DNA of 7,369 bases from Verrucomicrobiota bacterium (GCA_009885275.1 VFKY01000379.1:1-7369); one strand, 5' to 3'; numbered from the stretch's first letter, positions 1-5,694 are shown. Made by a program: numbers and translations. Notes: a model not told the origin generated them from the letters alone.

Positions 1-196
1 AAATATCGAACCCACTCGCATGGGGCAGCACAAGATCGAGTAACAACAGATCGTATGTTGCATTTAAGGCAAGTTCTGTACCCGTGGCACCATCAGCGGC
101 CTGCAAGGTCTGATAGCCCGCAAAAGCAAGCGTATCAAGGACGCCACGGCGAATGGCCGAGTCGTCCTCAATCACGAGTATGGTTTGTGGTGACAT
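1..196 (-). CDS. Response regulator, N-terminal receiver domain (partial, runs off left edge)
   Basis: Reading the minus strand from the ATG at 196 gives 65 codons of a CheY-like receiver domain before the window ends. It begins MSPQTILVIEDDSAIRRG, where E10, D11 and D12 form the acidic pocket. The phospho-acceptor is D54 in the strand LLLLDLVLPHASGFDI, followed by the usual P58 and G62. The receiver domain would be phosphorylated by a partner histidine kinase. The C-terminal output domain is outside the window; receivers of this type (RRGVLDTLAFAGY) are, from memory, commonly found in OmpR/PhoB-type winged-helix regulators of planctomycetes and verrucomicrobia, so DNA binding is inferred, not seen. 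The gene lies 49 bp downstream of the VWA lipoprotein on the same strand and could be read through from it. No Shine-Dalgarno sequence precedes the ATG. Confidence 0.9.
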   Translation of the reverse strand, partial: MSPQTILVIEDDSAIRRGVLDTLAFAGYQTLQAADGATGTELALNATYDLLLLDLVLPHASGFDI

Positions 197-245
197 ATTC
201 GAAGCTATTCAAGCGTAATGCCTGCCGTATGGCGAGCCTTCGCTA

Positions 246-1403
246 TTAATTATTCAGGCTTTCAAACTGAATATTCTTCTTCTCAGCCTGACTGCGAATG
301 GCCTTGCTCACGGCAGTATCTAGGGTGCTCACATTGCCTTGTTCTTTCTCTTGAGTTGCGACATAGGTTAAGCGCTTTTTCCCAAGCTCCGCGATCTCAC
401 TTTGAATTTTGGCACGCTCGCCGGTTTTGCCTGTGACGTAGGCTTTGCGCTCTTCGGTATTCATCCTCTGCATCTCGACAGGAAGATCATCTGCTTTTAC
501 TGCTTCCAGTTTAAAGTTTTTTTCCTTTGCGGCATCCACGAGATCCCAGCGACTGTTACTATAAACGGCAGAAGATTTTGTCATCGCCCGCTGTACGGAG
601 GCACCCGCGGCTTTCTCAGCTATGGCGTTGTTGTCTTGAGCGACCTGATTAGACGCCGCTTCTTTACCGTGGGCACCATAGGAAATATAAGTTTTGTTCA
701 GATCACTACTCAGACGTTCGATGTCTCCATCATAAGGAGATGCCACATGCACGACGGCCTGATTTTGATTGATCACAAGATAACTTCCATCCGTCAGCAT
801 GGCTCCCTTTTTCCAACCCCCATTGATGCCTGATTCCTCATCACCGCAGTGAATCGTGTTAACGATAACCCCTCTGGCAATAGCATCACGACAGGCTTGC
901 GTGACATCCACGGAACCTTGAGTGAAGGGCTCATTGCCTGCGATAAAAATGGCTTTATAGGTCTTCGGTGATGGGTCCCATGACAACTGTTGCATCGCTG
1001 CTTTGATCACTGCGCCGCAATATTCCTCGCCCCCGTTGGTCCTCAATTTAAAAAGGTCCTCGGAAATTTTATCGAGATCACGGGTCAATGGCTGAATTTG
1101 CCGGATCCATTGTGTGTCTTGAGACAAGCCACTATTGCCGTATTCGTAGAGAGCGACCTGCACGATGGGCGCTTTGCCTCCTTGTTTCGCGGTGATGAAT
1201 TGATTGACGATTTTCCAAAGCTGCGTCTTGGCTTGAGAGATAAGTCCTTCCATCGAACCACTGGTATCCAGAAGGATGGCGATTTGCACGACTGGTTCAT
1301 CGTCGCTTGCAACGGTTAGACGACAGCTGGCTAATTCATTTTTCGCGTTACATGACAAAGCGAGCGCGAGACTGGTGATGGCACTGATGATTTTTGTTTT
1401 CAT
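246..1403 (-). CDS. VWA-domain lipoprotein (AGNEPFTQG type)
   Basis: The protein has 385 residues from the ATG at 1403. The N-terminus (MKTKIISAITSLALALSC) is a lipoprotein signal peptide with the lipobox ALSC and lipid-modified Cys18, so the mature protein should be anchored in the periplasm or outer membrane. A von Willebrand factor A domain spans roughly residues 38-240. Its MIDAS motif is D46-x-S48-x-S50 (LLDTSGSM), and T122 in LRTNGGEEYCG is the probable third metal ligand. Where most VWA domains have an Asp-Gly pair, this one reads AGNEPFTQGSVD (155-166), a variant I recall from planctomycete and verrucomicrobial homologues. The C-terminal 120 or so residues are charged, Ala/Lys/Glu rich and probably helical. 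The open frame continues 62 codons upstream, but that extension crosses the promoter-like block and has no signal peptide, so I reject it. The specific ligand is unknown. VWA domains usually mediate metal-dependent protein contacts. Confidence 0.9.
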   Translation of the reverse strand: MKTKIISAITSLALALSCNAKNELASCRLTVASDDEPVVQIAILLDTSGSMEGLISQAKTQLWKIVNQFITAKQGGKAPIVQVALYEYGNSGLSQDTQWIRQIQPLTRDLDKISEDLFKLRTNGGEEYCGAVIKAAMQQLSWDPSPKTYKAIFIAGNEPFTQGSVDVTQACRDAIARGVIVNTIHCGDEESGINGGWKKGAMLTDGSYLVINQNQAVVHVASPYDGDIERLSSDLNKTYISYGAHGKEAASNQVAQDNNAIAEKAAGASVQRAMTKSSAVYSNSRWDLVDAAKEKNFKLEAVKADDLPVEMQRMNTEERKAYVTGKTGERAKIQSEIAELGKKRLTYVATQEKEQGNVSTLDTAVSKAIRSQAEKKNIQFESLNN

Positions 1404-1404
1404 G

Positions 1405-1439
1405 GTTTTGTTCGTTGAATTAATGTTCACAAACAAAAC
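1405..1439 (-). repeat. Inverted repeat / predicted leader hairpin abutting the VWA lipoprotein start
   Basis: On the minus strand the arm GTTTTGTTTGTGAA (1439-1426) is followed by a 6-nt loop and the arm TTCAACGAACAAAAC (1419-1405). As RNA they form eight Watson-Crick pairs, one U-G wobble, two more pairs, a bulged A and three closing pairs. The second arm ends one base before the ATG at 1403. A matching structure sits at the same place before the lipoprotein gene at 3309. It could control translation as an RNA hairpin or be a DNA operator. The structure is directly seen; its role is inference. Confidence 0.6.
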
Positions 1440-1458
1440 TAACCGCTGGCCCATAAAT

Positions 1459-1483
1459 CGTCTGTTAAGGCAATGTAAAATCG
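1459..1483 (-). promoter_or_regulatory. Conserved 25-bp upstream block, copy 1 (TTTACA-N5-TTAACA)
   Basis: This block lies 56 bp upstream of the VWA lipoprotein ATG. It matches the block at 3364-3388 at 22 of 25 positions; the only differences are one base near one end and a GG/CC pair in the spacer. On the minus strand it contains TTTACA, five bases, then TTAACA: two similar hexamers at an 11-bp period. That layout resembles binding sites of OmpR/PhoB-family response regulators (for example the TTAACA-type repeats of Bacillus PhoP). TTTACA may also serve as a -35 element, but no convincing -10 element follows. Confidence 0.6.
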
Positions 1484-1544
1484 GGGAGAGGCTTAAGGTT
1501 GAAGACTCCCAACTTGAATCGCAGGAAAAGCGCCGTCGTGTTCC

Positions 1545-1567
1545 GCCATTCATGACACTGGAATGGC
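1545..1567. repeat. 7-bp inverted repeat in the gap after the small membrane protein gene
   Basis: GCCATTC and GAATGGC form a perfect 7-bp stem around a 9-nt loop. It starts 47 bases beyond the stop of the small membrane protein gene and upstream of the VWA promoter block. In the minus direction it has no run of T, so it is not a classical intrinsic terminator. It may still separate the two transcripts or stabilise a 3' end. Confidence 0.35.
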
Positions 1568-1613
1568 CATGCCCAATCCTTTCTTCCACCGTGTGTGCTT
1601 ATCAAGCTACGCG

Positions 1614-1877
1614 CTACAAGCGAACCACGCTGCGCCCTTTGATCGGCCACTTGTAAAATCGATGGCCAGTCAAACGGCTTTCGGCATGGAAGCGTGGCTT
1701 ATAGAAGGAGATCATGAATCTGCTCTCCTGCTGGCTCATATGCTTAGGAGAAACAACAATATATCTTCCGCTGCCGGAACATTGCATCCGAAGAACAGAG
1801 TATCCCGCAAGGTAGAAACAAACGACGGCCACTACCGCCAGCATCGCACCACGTTCAAACGAAGAGTGATTATTCAT
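1614..1877 (-). CDS. Small single-pass membrane protein, unrecognised
   Basis: The 87-residue product starts MNNHSSFERG, followed by one hydrophobic segment (GAMLAVVAVVCFYLAGYSVL, residues 10-29) and a basic tail of about 58 residues, rich in aromatic residues and likely to form beta strands. I do not recognise the family. The hydrophobic segment without a lipobox or clear cleavage site suggests an N-terminal membrane anchor with a folded tail. The frame stays open to an in-frame ATG at 1952, which would add 25 charged residues. That start has a weak GAGAT upstream; I prefer 1877 because it places the membrane segment near the N-terminus. The ATG overlaps the stop of a possible 43-codon leader reading frame (1870-2001). 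Without this gene, 1404-2028 would be an unusually long gap for this window, which slightly supports it. Confidence 0.5.
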   Translation of the reverse strand: MNNHSSFERGAMLAVVAVVCFYLAGYSVLRMQCSGSGRYIVVSPKHMSQQESRFMISFYKPRFHAESRLTGHRFYKWPIKGRSVVRL

Positions 1878-2001
1878 GATGTCCAAGATTAGCTGTTCTC
1901 TCGATGCCCGCTGAAACCCTAACTCGACTTCGCGCAGCAATCTGACTGGCATTATACATCTCGTTCTTACTTGTGTGCAAAAGTGCCAGCGAATTTACCA
2001 A
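1870..2001 (-). other. Possible 43-codon leader ORF with a strong Shine-Dalgarno sequence
   Basis: On the minus strand, AAGGAGG (2014-2008), a perfect anti-16S match, lies six bases before TTG at 2001. This opens a 43-codon frame ending in TAA at 1872-1870. The stop overlaps the ATG of the small membrane protein at 1877-1875, the geometry of a translationally coupled leader. The other starts in the window mostly lack a Shine-Dalgarno sequence, so this one stands out. Against it: a 7-base match is expected about once by chance in a window of this size, TTG is a rare start, and the peptide has no recognisable features. The Shine-Dalgarno itself lies 15 bp beyond the stop of the upstream lipoprotein gene. 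Confidence 0.25.
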
Positions 2002-2028
2002 GAAAACCCTCCTTGCCTTTGTGTCGAT

Positions 2029-3309
2029 TTATTTTTTCGATGGCACTTCAACTTTTTTGTCATTCATGAGATGATTGAAAACCGAGGTTGGTGGACGCAA
2101 TTGTTCTAGACGTTGCACATAAGCCGGCCAGTGACGTTCATAAGAAAAGGGATGTTGCTGTTTCGGAGTAGCCATGTCAGCTTCATTTGCACGAGCGACA
2201 AGTTCTCTTTCCCAAACAGGAGAAAGCATTTCAAGACGACCGAGCATGACTCGCTCCATTGAGGTTGGTTGTGGATTAACACTCAACGGAAGCACGAGGT
2301 CGGTGAATGCGCGTGGCACCACCCAGAAAAGACGTAACCCCGGCGCTCCAAAATAACTGGCCTGCCATGTCAGGATCATCGCATCTGCCTCTACGCGATC
2401 CAAGCCACTATCCATGAGCATTTTCGCCATGGCTTGGTGAATGGGTAATCTAGCCTCGGCAGCAAGAACTGGAGCGCTGACATCAAGGTTCATTTCGATA
2501 GAGGCAGCGGTAGCGAGCGGCTGCATGATTTGCCATCTAACCTTGCCATCTCGAGTAAGTTCATAAGCCATGAGCGCAGGAACTGGATCAACTCCTTTGT
2601 TTGAAATTTTCACCGTACGATCCCCAGTGAAGATCGCTGAGATAGGCACCCCAAAGCGACCCACGCCTCGATAGAAGAGGTATTTTTCAACCTCACCATC
2701 TTGCGAACGAACCAGCGCGCTCTGGGGCAATCGCGGATAAATCCAAACCGGAGTTTCCAGTGGATGATAAACACGGGCAGGCCAATCGGCTAGAGCAGGT
2801 TCTACCCTGACCTTCCACTGAATGGAGCCTTTGAATGGTTGGCGAAAATCTATCGCACCCTCCACAAATTTATTGGTTACTGGATCAGCTCCGCGAAAGG
2901 GAACCTTTTCACCTCCAGAACGTGAAGGATACCACTGACTAATCGAACCACCGTTGAACCCCACCGAAACTTCAGCATCAAAGGATTGATCCGTGTAGAA
3001 ATATATCACTGGGGTTTCCATCTTCACCGTCACCCCCTTGAGCGGACGCCCAGCAAAACCCTTGGAGCCGCCTTGAAACATCCGTTCACTGGGGTCGTGG
3101 GAATGAACAAAGAAGGGGAGGGATTCGACATCGTTTTCTACACCCTCAAGAAGACGTCCATCGGAACCACTCACGGACGTAAATGTACCCCATTCGTGAA
3201 GGCGAAAGTTAGGTGTAGCGATTGATCGCAATTTGTCAGATTCGTCTTTTGAAGAGCATGACAAAACGAGAGCGAATGTCACAAAGGCAACGATACATTT
3301 CTTTTTCAT
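2029..3309 (-). CDS. Uncharacterised lipoprotein with N-terminal LHEWGTFTSV motif
   Basis: The protein has 426 residues. The N-terminus, MKKKCIVAFVTFALVLSC, is a lipoprotein signal peptide with lipobox VLSC and lipid-modified Cys18. The mature part opens with LHEWGTFTSVSGSDGRLLEG (residues 37-56), a motif I associate with uncharacterised proteins of planctomycetes, verrucomicrobia and myxobacteria. A phrase around METPVIYFYTD and segments rich in beta-strand-forming and aromatic residues follow, then a more helical C-terminal third (from about residue 310) with several Trp residues. No catalytic motif is visible and I assign no reaction. The frame is open 11 codons further upstream, but those codons translate the inverted repeat, so I start at 3309. 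No Shine-Dalgarno is seen. Its promoter block, leader repeat and signal peptide resemble those of the VWA lipoprotein, suggesting co-regulation and the same compartment. Confidence 0.85.
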   Translation of the reverse strand: MKKKCIVAFVTFALVLSCSSKDESDKLRSIATPNFRLHEWGTFTSVSGSDGRLLEGVENDVESLPFFVHSHDPSERMFQGGSKGFAGRPLKGVTVKMETPVIYFYTDQSFDAEVSVGFNGGSISQWYPSRSGGEKVPFRGADPVTNKFVEGAIDFRQPFKGSIQWKVRVEPALADWPARVYHPLETPVWIYPRLPQSALVRSQDGEVEKYLFYRGVGRFGVPISAIFTGDRTVKISNKGVDPVPALMAYELTRDGKVRWQIMQPLATAASIEMNLDVSAPVLAAEARLPIHQAMAKMLMDSGLDRVEADAMILTWQASYFGAPGLRLFWVVPRAFTDLVLPLSVNPQPTSMERVMLGRLEMLSPVWERELVARANEADMATPKQQHPFSYERHWPAYVQRLEQLRPPTSVFNHLMNDKKVEVPSKK

Positions 3310-3310
3310 G

Positions 3311-3345
3311 ATTTTGTTCGTGAGTTTTATTAACACGAACAAAAT
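3311..3345 (-). repeat. Perfect 12-bp inverted repeat abutting the uncharacterised lipoprotein start
   Basis: ATTTTGTTCGTG and CACGAACAAAAT are perfect inverted copies separated by 11 bases. In the minus transcript the second arm ends one base before the ATG at 3309, so a folded leader would place the start codon at the base of the hairpin and cover the ribosome entry site. As DNA, the half-site centres are 23 bp apart, about two helical turns, which would also suit a dimeric repressor. The same arms, slightly altered, occur at 1405-1439. Confidence 0.75.
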
Positions 3346-3363
3346 TAGCAGGCGGTTTAGTGC

Positions 3364-3388
3364 CGTATGTTAACCCAATGTAAAATCG
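3364..3388 (-). promoter_or_regulatory. Conserved 25-bp upstream block, copy 2 (TTTACA-N5-TTAACA)
   Basis: This is the counterpart of 1459-1483, with 22 of 25 bases identical and nearly the same distance to the leader inverted repeat (18-20 bases). On the minus strand it reads TTTACA, TTGGG, TTAACA. It lies in the 193-bp region between the divergent lipoprotein and carbonic anhydrase genes, so a protein bound here could affect both directions. Conservation and spacing are seen; a role as operator or -35 region is inferred. Confidence 0.6.
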
Positions 3389-3502
3389 TTGGGAACTCAC
3401 GTCCATTCTCTGCTTGCATCCTGTGCTGTTGTGACGCGAAGTGTAACTTATCCTTCTGCTCTCCCAGAATTCTTCGCCCTTGAATCCACATCCTCATCTT
3501 CT

Positions 3503-4195
3503 ATGAGACACATCATCCATCAAACTCTGATTATCCTCACCGCCGCATCTCTCGTCAGCTGCGCCAGCACAAAAGTGCAAACCAAGGCCACACAAACCTC
3601 CACCACACCGCAGCAAGCGGTGAAAGCGCTTAAAGAGGGTAACGCTCGGTTTGTGGCGGGTCGGAGCACACATCGCAATCTTGTAGCTCAAGCAAAGGAA
3701 ACCAAGACTGGCCAGTATCCTATCGCGGCTATTCTCGGCTGCATGGACTCTCGCGCATCAAGTGAGCTTATATTTGATCAGGGTATCGGAGATATCTTCA
3801 GCACCCGTGTGGCGGGTAATGTCATTGATGGTGACCTGCTCGGTAGTTTGGAATACGCCACCGCTTATGCCGGAGCAAAGGCCATCATCGTCGTCGGCCA
3901 CACACGTTGCGGAGCAGTAGGAGGAGCTTGTCATAACACCAAGCTCGGAAATTTAACCGGCTTATTAGAAAAAATTAAGCCTGCCGTGCGTAAGGTGAAG
4001 TCAGATCCAAACATTGAACACCATGGACAAGCATTTGAGGACCGTGTCTCTGCGGAGAATGTGAAGCTCGTTGTTGCCCAGATTCGCGCGCAAAGCTCCG
4101 TGATGCAGAAGTTGGAACACGAAGGTAAGATTATTATTACCGGGGCTCTTTATCATCTCGACACTCGTGAAGTCGAGTTTTTCGACATCAAGTGA
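3503..4195 (+). CDS. Beta-carbonic anhydrase, predicted lipoprotein
   Basis: The 230-residue protein would interconvert CO2 and bicarbonate. The beta-class zinc site is complete: C80 in the CMDSR motif, H133 and C136 in GHTRCGAVGG, with the D82-R84 dyad. GIGDIFSTRVAGNV (94-107) is the usual conserved strand near the active site. Unlike the common cytoplasmic enzymes it has an N-terminal export signal, LIILTAASLVSC, with lipobox LVSC and Cys20, followed by a Thr/Gln/Lys-rich linker to about residue 38. It should therefore work in the periplasm, anchored to a membrane. The catalytic part is of ordinary length. The frame opens 38 codons upstream at 3389, but that stretch would bury the signal peptide, so the ATG at 3503 is chosen; no Shine-Dalgarno precedes it. 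Its TGA directly abuts the ATG of the kinase gene. Confidence 0.93.
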   Translation: MRHIIHQTLIILTAASLVSCASTKVQTKATQTSTTPQQAVKALKEGNARFVAGRSTHRNLVAQAKETKTGQYPIAAILGCMDSRASSELIFDQGIGDIFSTRVAGNVIDGDLLGSLEYATAYAGAKAIIVVGHTRCGAVGGACHNTKLGNLTGLLEKIKPAVRKVKSDPNIEHHGQAFEDRVSAENVKLVVAQIRAQSSVMQKLEHEGKIIITGALYHLDTREVEFFDIK

Positions 4196-5551
4196 ATGAC
4201 AGCATCGATGTCTACTGATACCCTTACTCAACTCCGCGCCGGCATGCTGACTGGCACCAAGCGGCTCGTTCTTTCCTCTGGCCTAACGAAGTTTCCTACA
4301 GAGATTTTTGATCTTACGGACTCTTTAGAATTTTTGGACCTCACCGGCAATCAACTATCAGATCTGCCGGATGATCTTTACCGTCTCCATAAGTTACGGA
4401 TTCTCTTTTGTTCGGAAAACCTTTTCACACATGTCCCCGCATCGATCGGATATTGCTCCAACCTCAGCATGCTCGGATTCAAGTCAAACCAGATCGACAC
4501 CGTCGATGAGGCCTCGTTACCACCATCACTACGTTGGTTGATTCTCACGAATAACCGCATTCAACAACTACCCTCATCCATCGGTCGATGTGTTGACATG
4601 CAAAAACTCATGCTGGCGGGAAATCGCCTGAAGGAACTGCCGAATGAAATGGCTGCCTGTGTAAAACTAGAACTGCTCCGCCTCTCCTCCAATCAGTTCC
4701 GTACGCTGCCCGACTGGTTGCTAGCCCTTCCGCGTTTATCTTGGCTCGCTTTAGCCGACAACCCCTTTTCTCCGATTCCGGAAGATGCACTACAAGCCAT
4801 CACCACCGTTGATTGGGCTAACATTACTTTGCATGACAAGCTTGGCGAAGGTGCTTCGGGCATTATTTACAAAGCCCATTGGCAACCTCATTCCGACATC
4901 GTTGCGCGTCCTGTCGCTATTAAATTATTCAAGGGTGCGATCACCAGCGATGGATTGCCTAGCAGTGAAATGGCTGCCTCTATTGCCGCGGGCGCCCACC
5001 CTCATTTGATTGAGGTGCTGGGAAAGATCACCAGTCATCCGGATGACACCGCAGGACTGGTAATGCCGCTCATCGATCCCTCGTTCCGTGTTCTTGCAGG
5101 GCCACCAAGTCTGGACTCCTGCACACGAGACATCTATCCCGACCATCAAGAATTTTCACTGCCCACCGTGGTGCGCATAGCTCTCGGTGTCGCCTCTGCA
5201 GCCAAGCATCTTCATGACCGAAATATCATCCATGGTGATCTCTATGCCCACAACGTTCTCTGGAATCCGGAAGGCGAATGCTTGCTCGGTGATTTTGGCG
5301 CGGCTTCAAGTTATCCCGCTGAAAACGATACCCTTGCTCGCTCCCTGCAAAGCCTTGAAGTCCGCGCCTTCGGCTGCCTGCTGGAAGAATTGCTGATACA
5401 CGTTGAGTCGAACGATAATCGACAACCCAATGTCGACTTCTTATGGGCATTGCAAAAACGCTGCATGACATCTGAGGTAGCCAAGCGCCCACTTTTTTCT
5501 GAGCTTCAAATGGAACTACAAACGCTCTCTAACGCCACCGACAAGCTCTAG
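4196..5551 (+). CDS. Leucine-rich-repeat protein kinase, soluble bacterial type
   Basis: The 451-residue protein has about seven leucine-rich repeats at residues 20-195 (pattern LxxLxLxxNxLxxLP) followed by a protein kinase domain from about 210 to the end. Kinase elements are the Gly loop GEGASG (217-222), Lys243 in VAIK, probable helix-C Glu258, catalytic loop HGDLYAHN (D348, N353) and DFG (366-368). The usual HRD is HGD, so it is a non-RD kinase. A conserved phrase LEVRAFGCLLEELL follows. There is no signal peptide or membrane segment, so it should be cytoplasmic. Order and length agree with the LRR-kinase family I recall from Pseudomonas and other bacteria, which argues against a eukaryotic contaminant. 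Substrate is unknown. The ATG abuts the anhydrase stop, implying coupled translation; a second Met at codon 5 (4208) is an alternative start. Confidence 0.9.
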   Translation: MTASMSTDTLTQLRAGMLTGTKRLVLSSGLTKFPTEIFDLTDSLEFLDLTGNQLSDLPDDLYRLHKLRILFCSENLFTHVPASIGYCSNLSMLGFKSNQIDTVDEASLPPSLRWLILTNNRIQQLPSSIGRCVDMQKLMLAGNRLKELPNEMAACVKLELLRLSSNQFRTLPDWLLALPRLSWLALADNPFSPIPEDALQAITTVDWANITLHDKLGEGASGIIYKAHWQPHSDIVARPVAIKLFKGAITSDGLPSSEMAASIAAGAHPHLIEVLGKITSHPDDTAGLVMPLIDPSFRVLAGPPSLDSCTRDIYPDHQEFSLPTVVRIALGVASAAKHLHDRNIIHGDLYAHNVLWNPEGECLLGDFGAASSYPAENDTLARSLQSLEVRAFGCLLEELLIHVESNDNRQPNVDFLWALQKRCMTSEVAKRPLFSELQMELQTLSNATDKL

Positions 5552-5662
5552 CTTAAACAAATTTTTAGAAAACGCCAAAAAGGCTTTATCGGGAAAAACG
5601 GTGCTGCCCAAGATCAATCTCGCTACTGTTCGTGACATATTAGAGATTCGAGCATCGGGGCG

Positions 5663-5682
5663 ATGACTGACGTTTCAGTCGT
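5663..5682 (+). terminator. Weak hairpin between the convergent kinase and cupin genes
   Basis: GACTGA and TCAGTC (5665-5680) form a perfect 6-bp stem with a CGTT loop; one wobble and one A-T pair extend it. On the plus strand it is followed by a T-rich but interrupted stretch. It lies in the 143-bp gap between the convergent kinase and cupin genes, where a terminator is expected. The stem is short and it is 110 bp past the kinase stop, so this is a tentative call. A smaller GCC/GGC hairpin followed by TTTAT at 5574-5589 is closer to the stop but weaker. Confidence 0.25.
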
Positions 5683-5694
5683 TTACATTATGTT

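Noticed and set aside
197..245. Terminator between the VWA gene and the response regulator
   Set aside because: Only a 4-bp GCGA/TCGC stem without a T run is visible, so read-through into the regulator cannot be excluded.
402..833. Plus-strand open frame of 143 codons
   Set aside because: It lies entirely antisense to the VWA lipoprotein gene, whose signal peptide and MIDAS motif make the minus strand convincing; the product has no coherent features.
1404..1589. 62-codon N-terminal extension of the VWA protein
   Set aside because: It would put the lipoprotein signal peptide inside the protein and translate the promoter-like block and inverted repeat shared with the other lipoprotein.
990..1656. 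Plus-strand open frames over the VWA gene start and its upstream region
   Set aside because: They run antisense through the signal peptide, the leader repeat and the conserved block; their translations show no domain or plausible start.
3311..3345. Inverted repeat as an intrinsic terminator
   Set aside because: It lies immediately before a start codon, is A-T rich throughout, and no gene ends into it from either side.
3389..3502. 38-codon N-terminal extension of the carbonic anhydrase
   Set aside because: The extension precedes a clear signal peptide and lipobox and has no Shine-Dalgarno sequence, so the internal ATG is the better start.
4196..5551. LRR kinase as eukaryotic contamination or recent transfer from a eukaryote
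   Set aside because: The gene has no introns, abuts a bacterial gene, and carries the HGDLYAHN and LEVRAFGCLLEELL phrases that I recall from bacterial members of this family.
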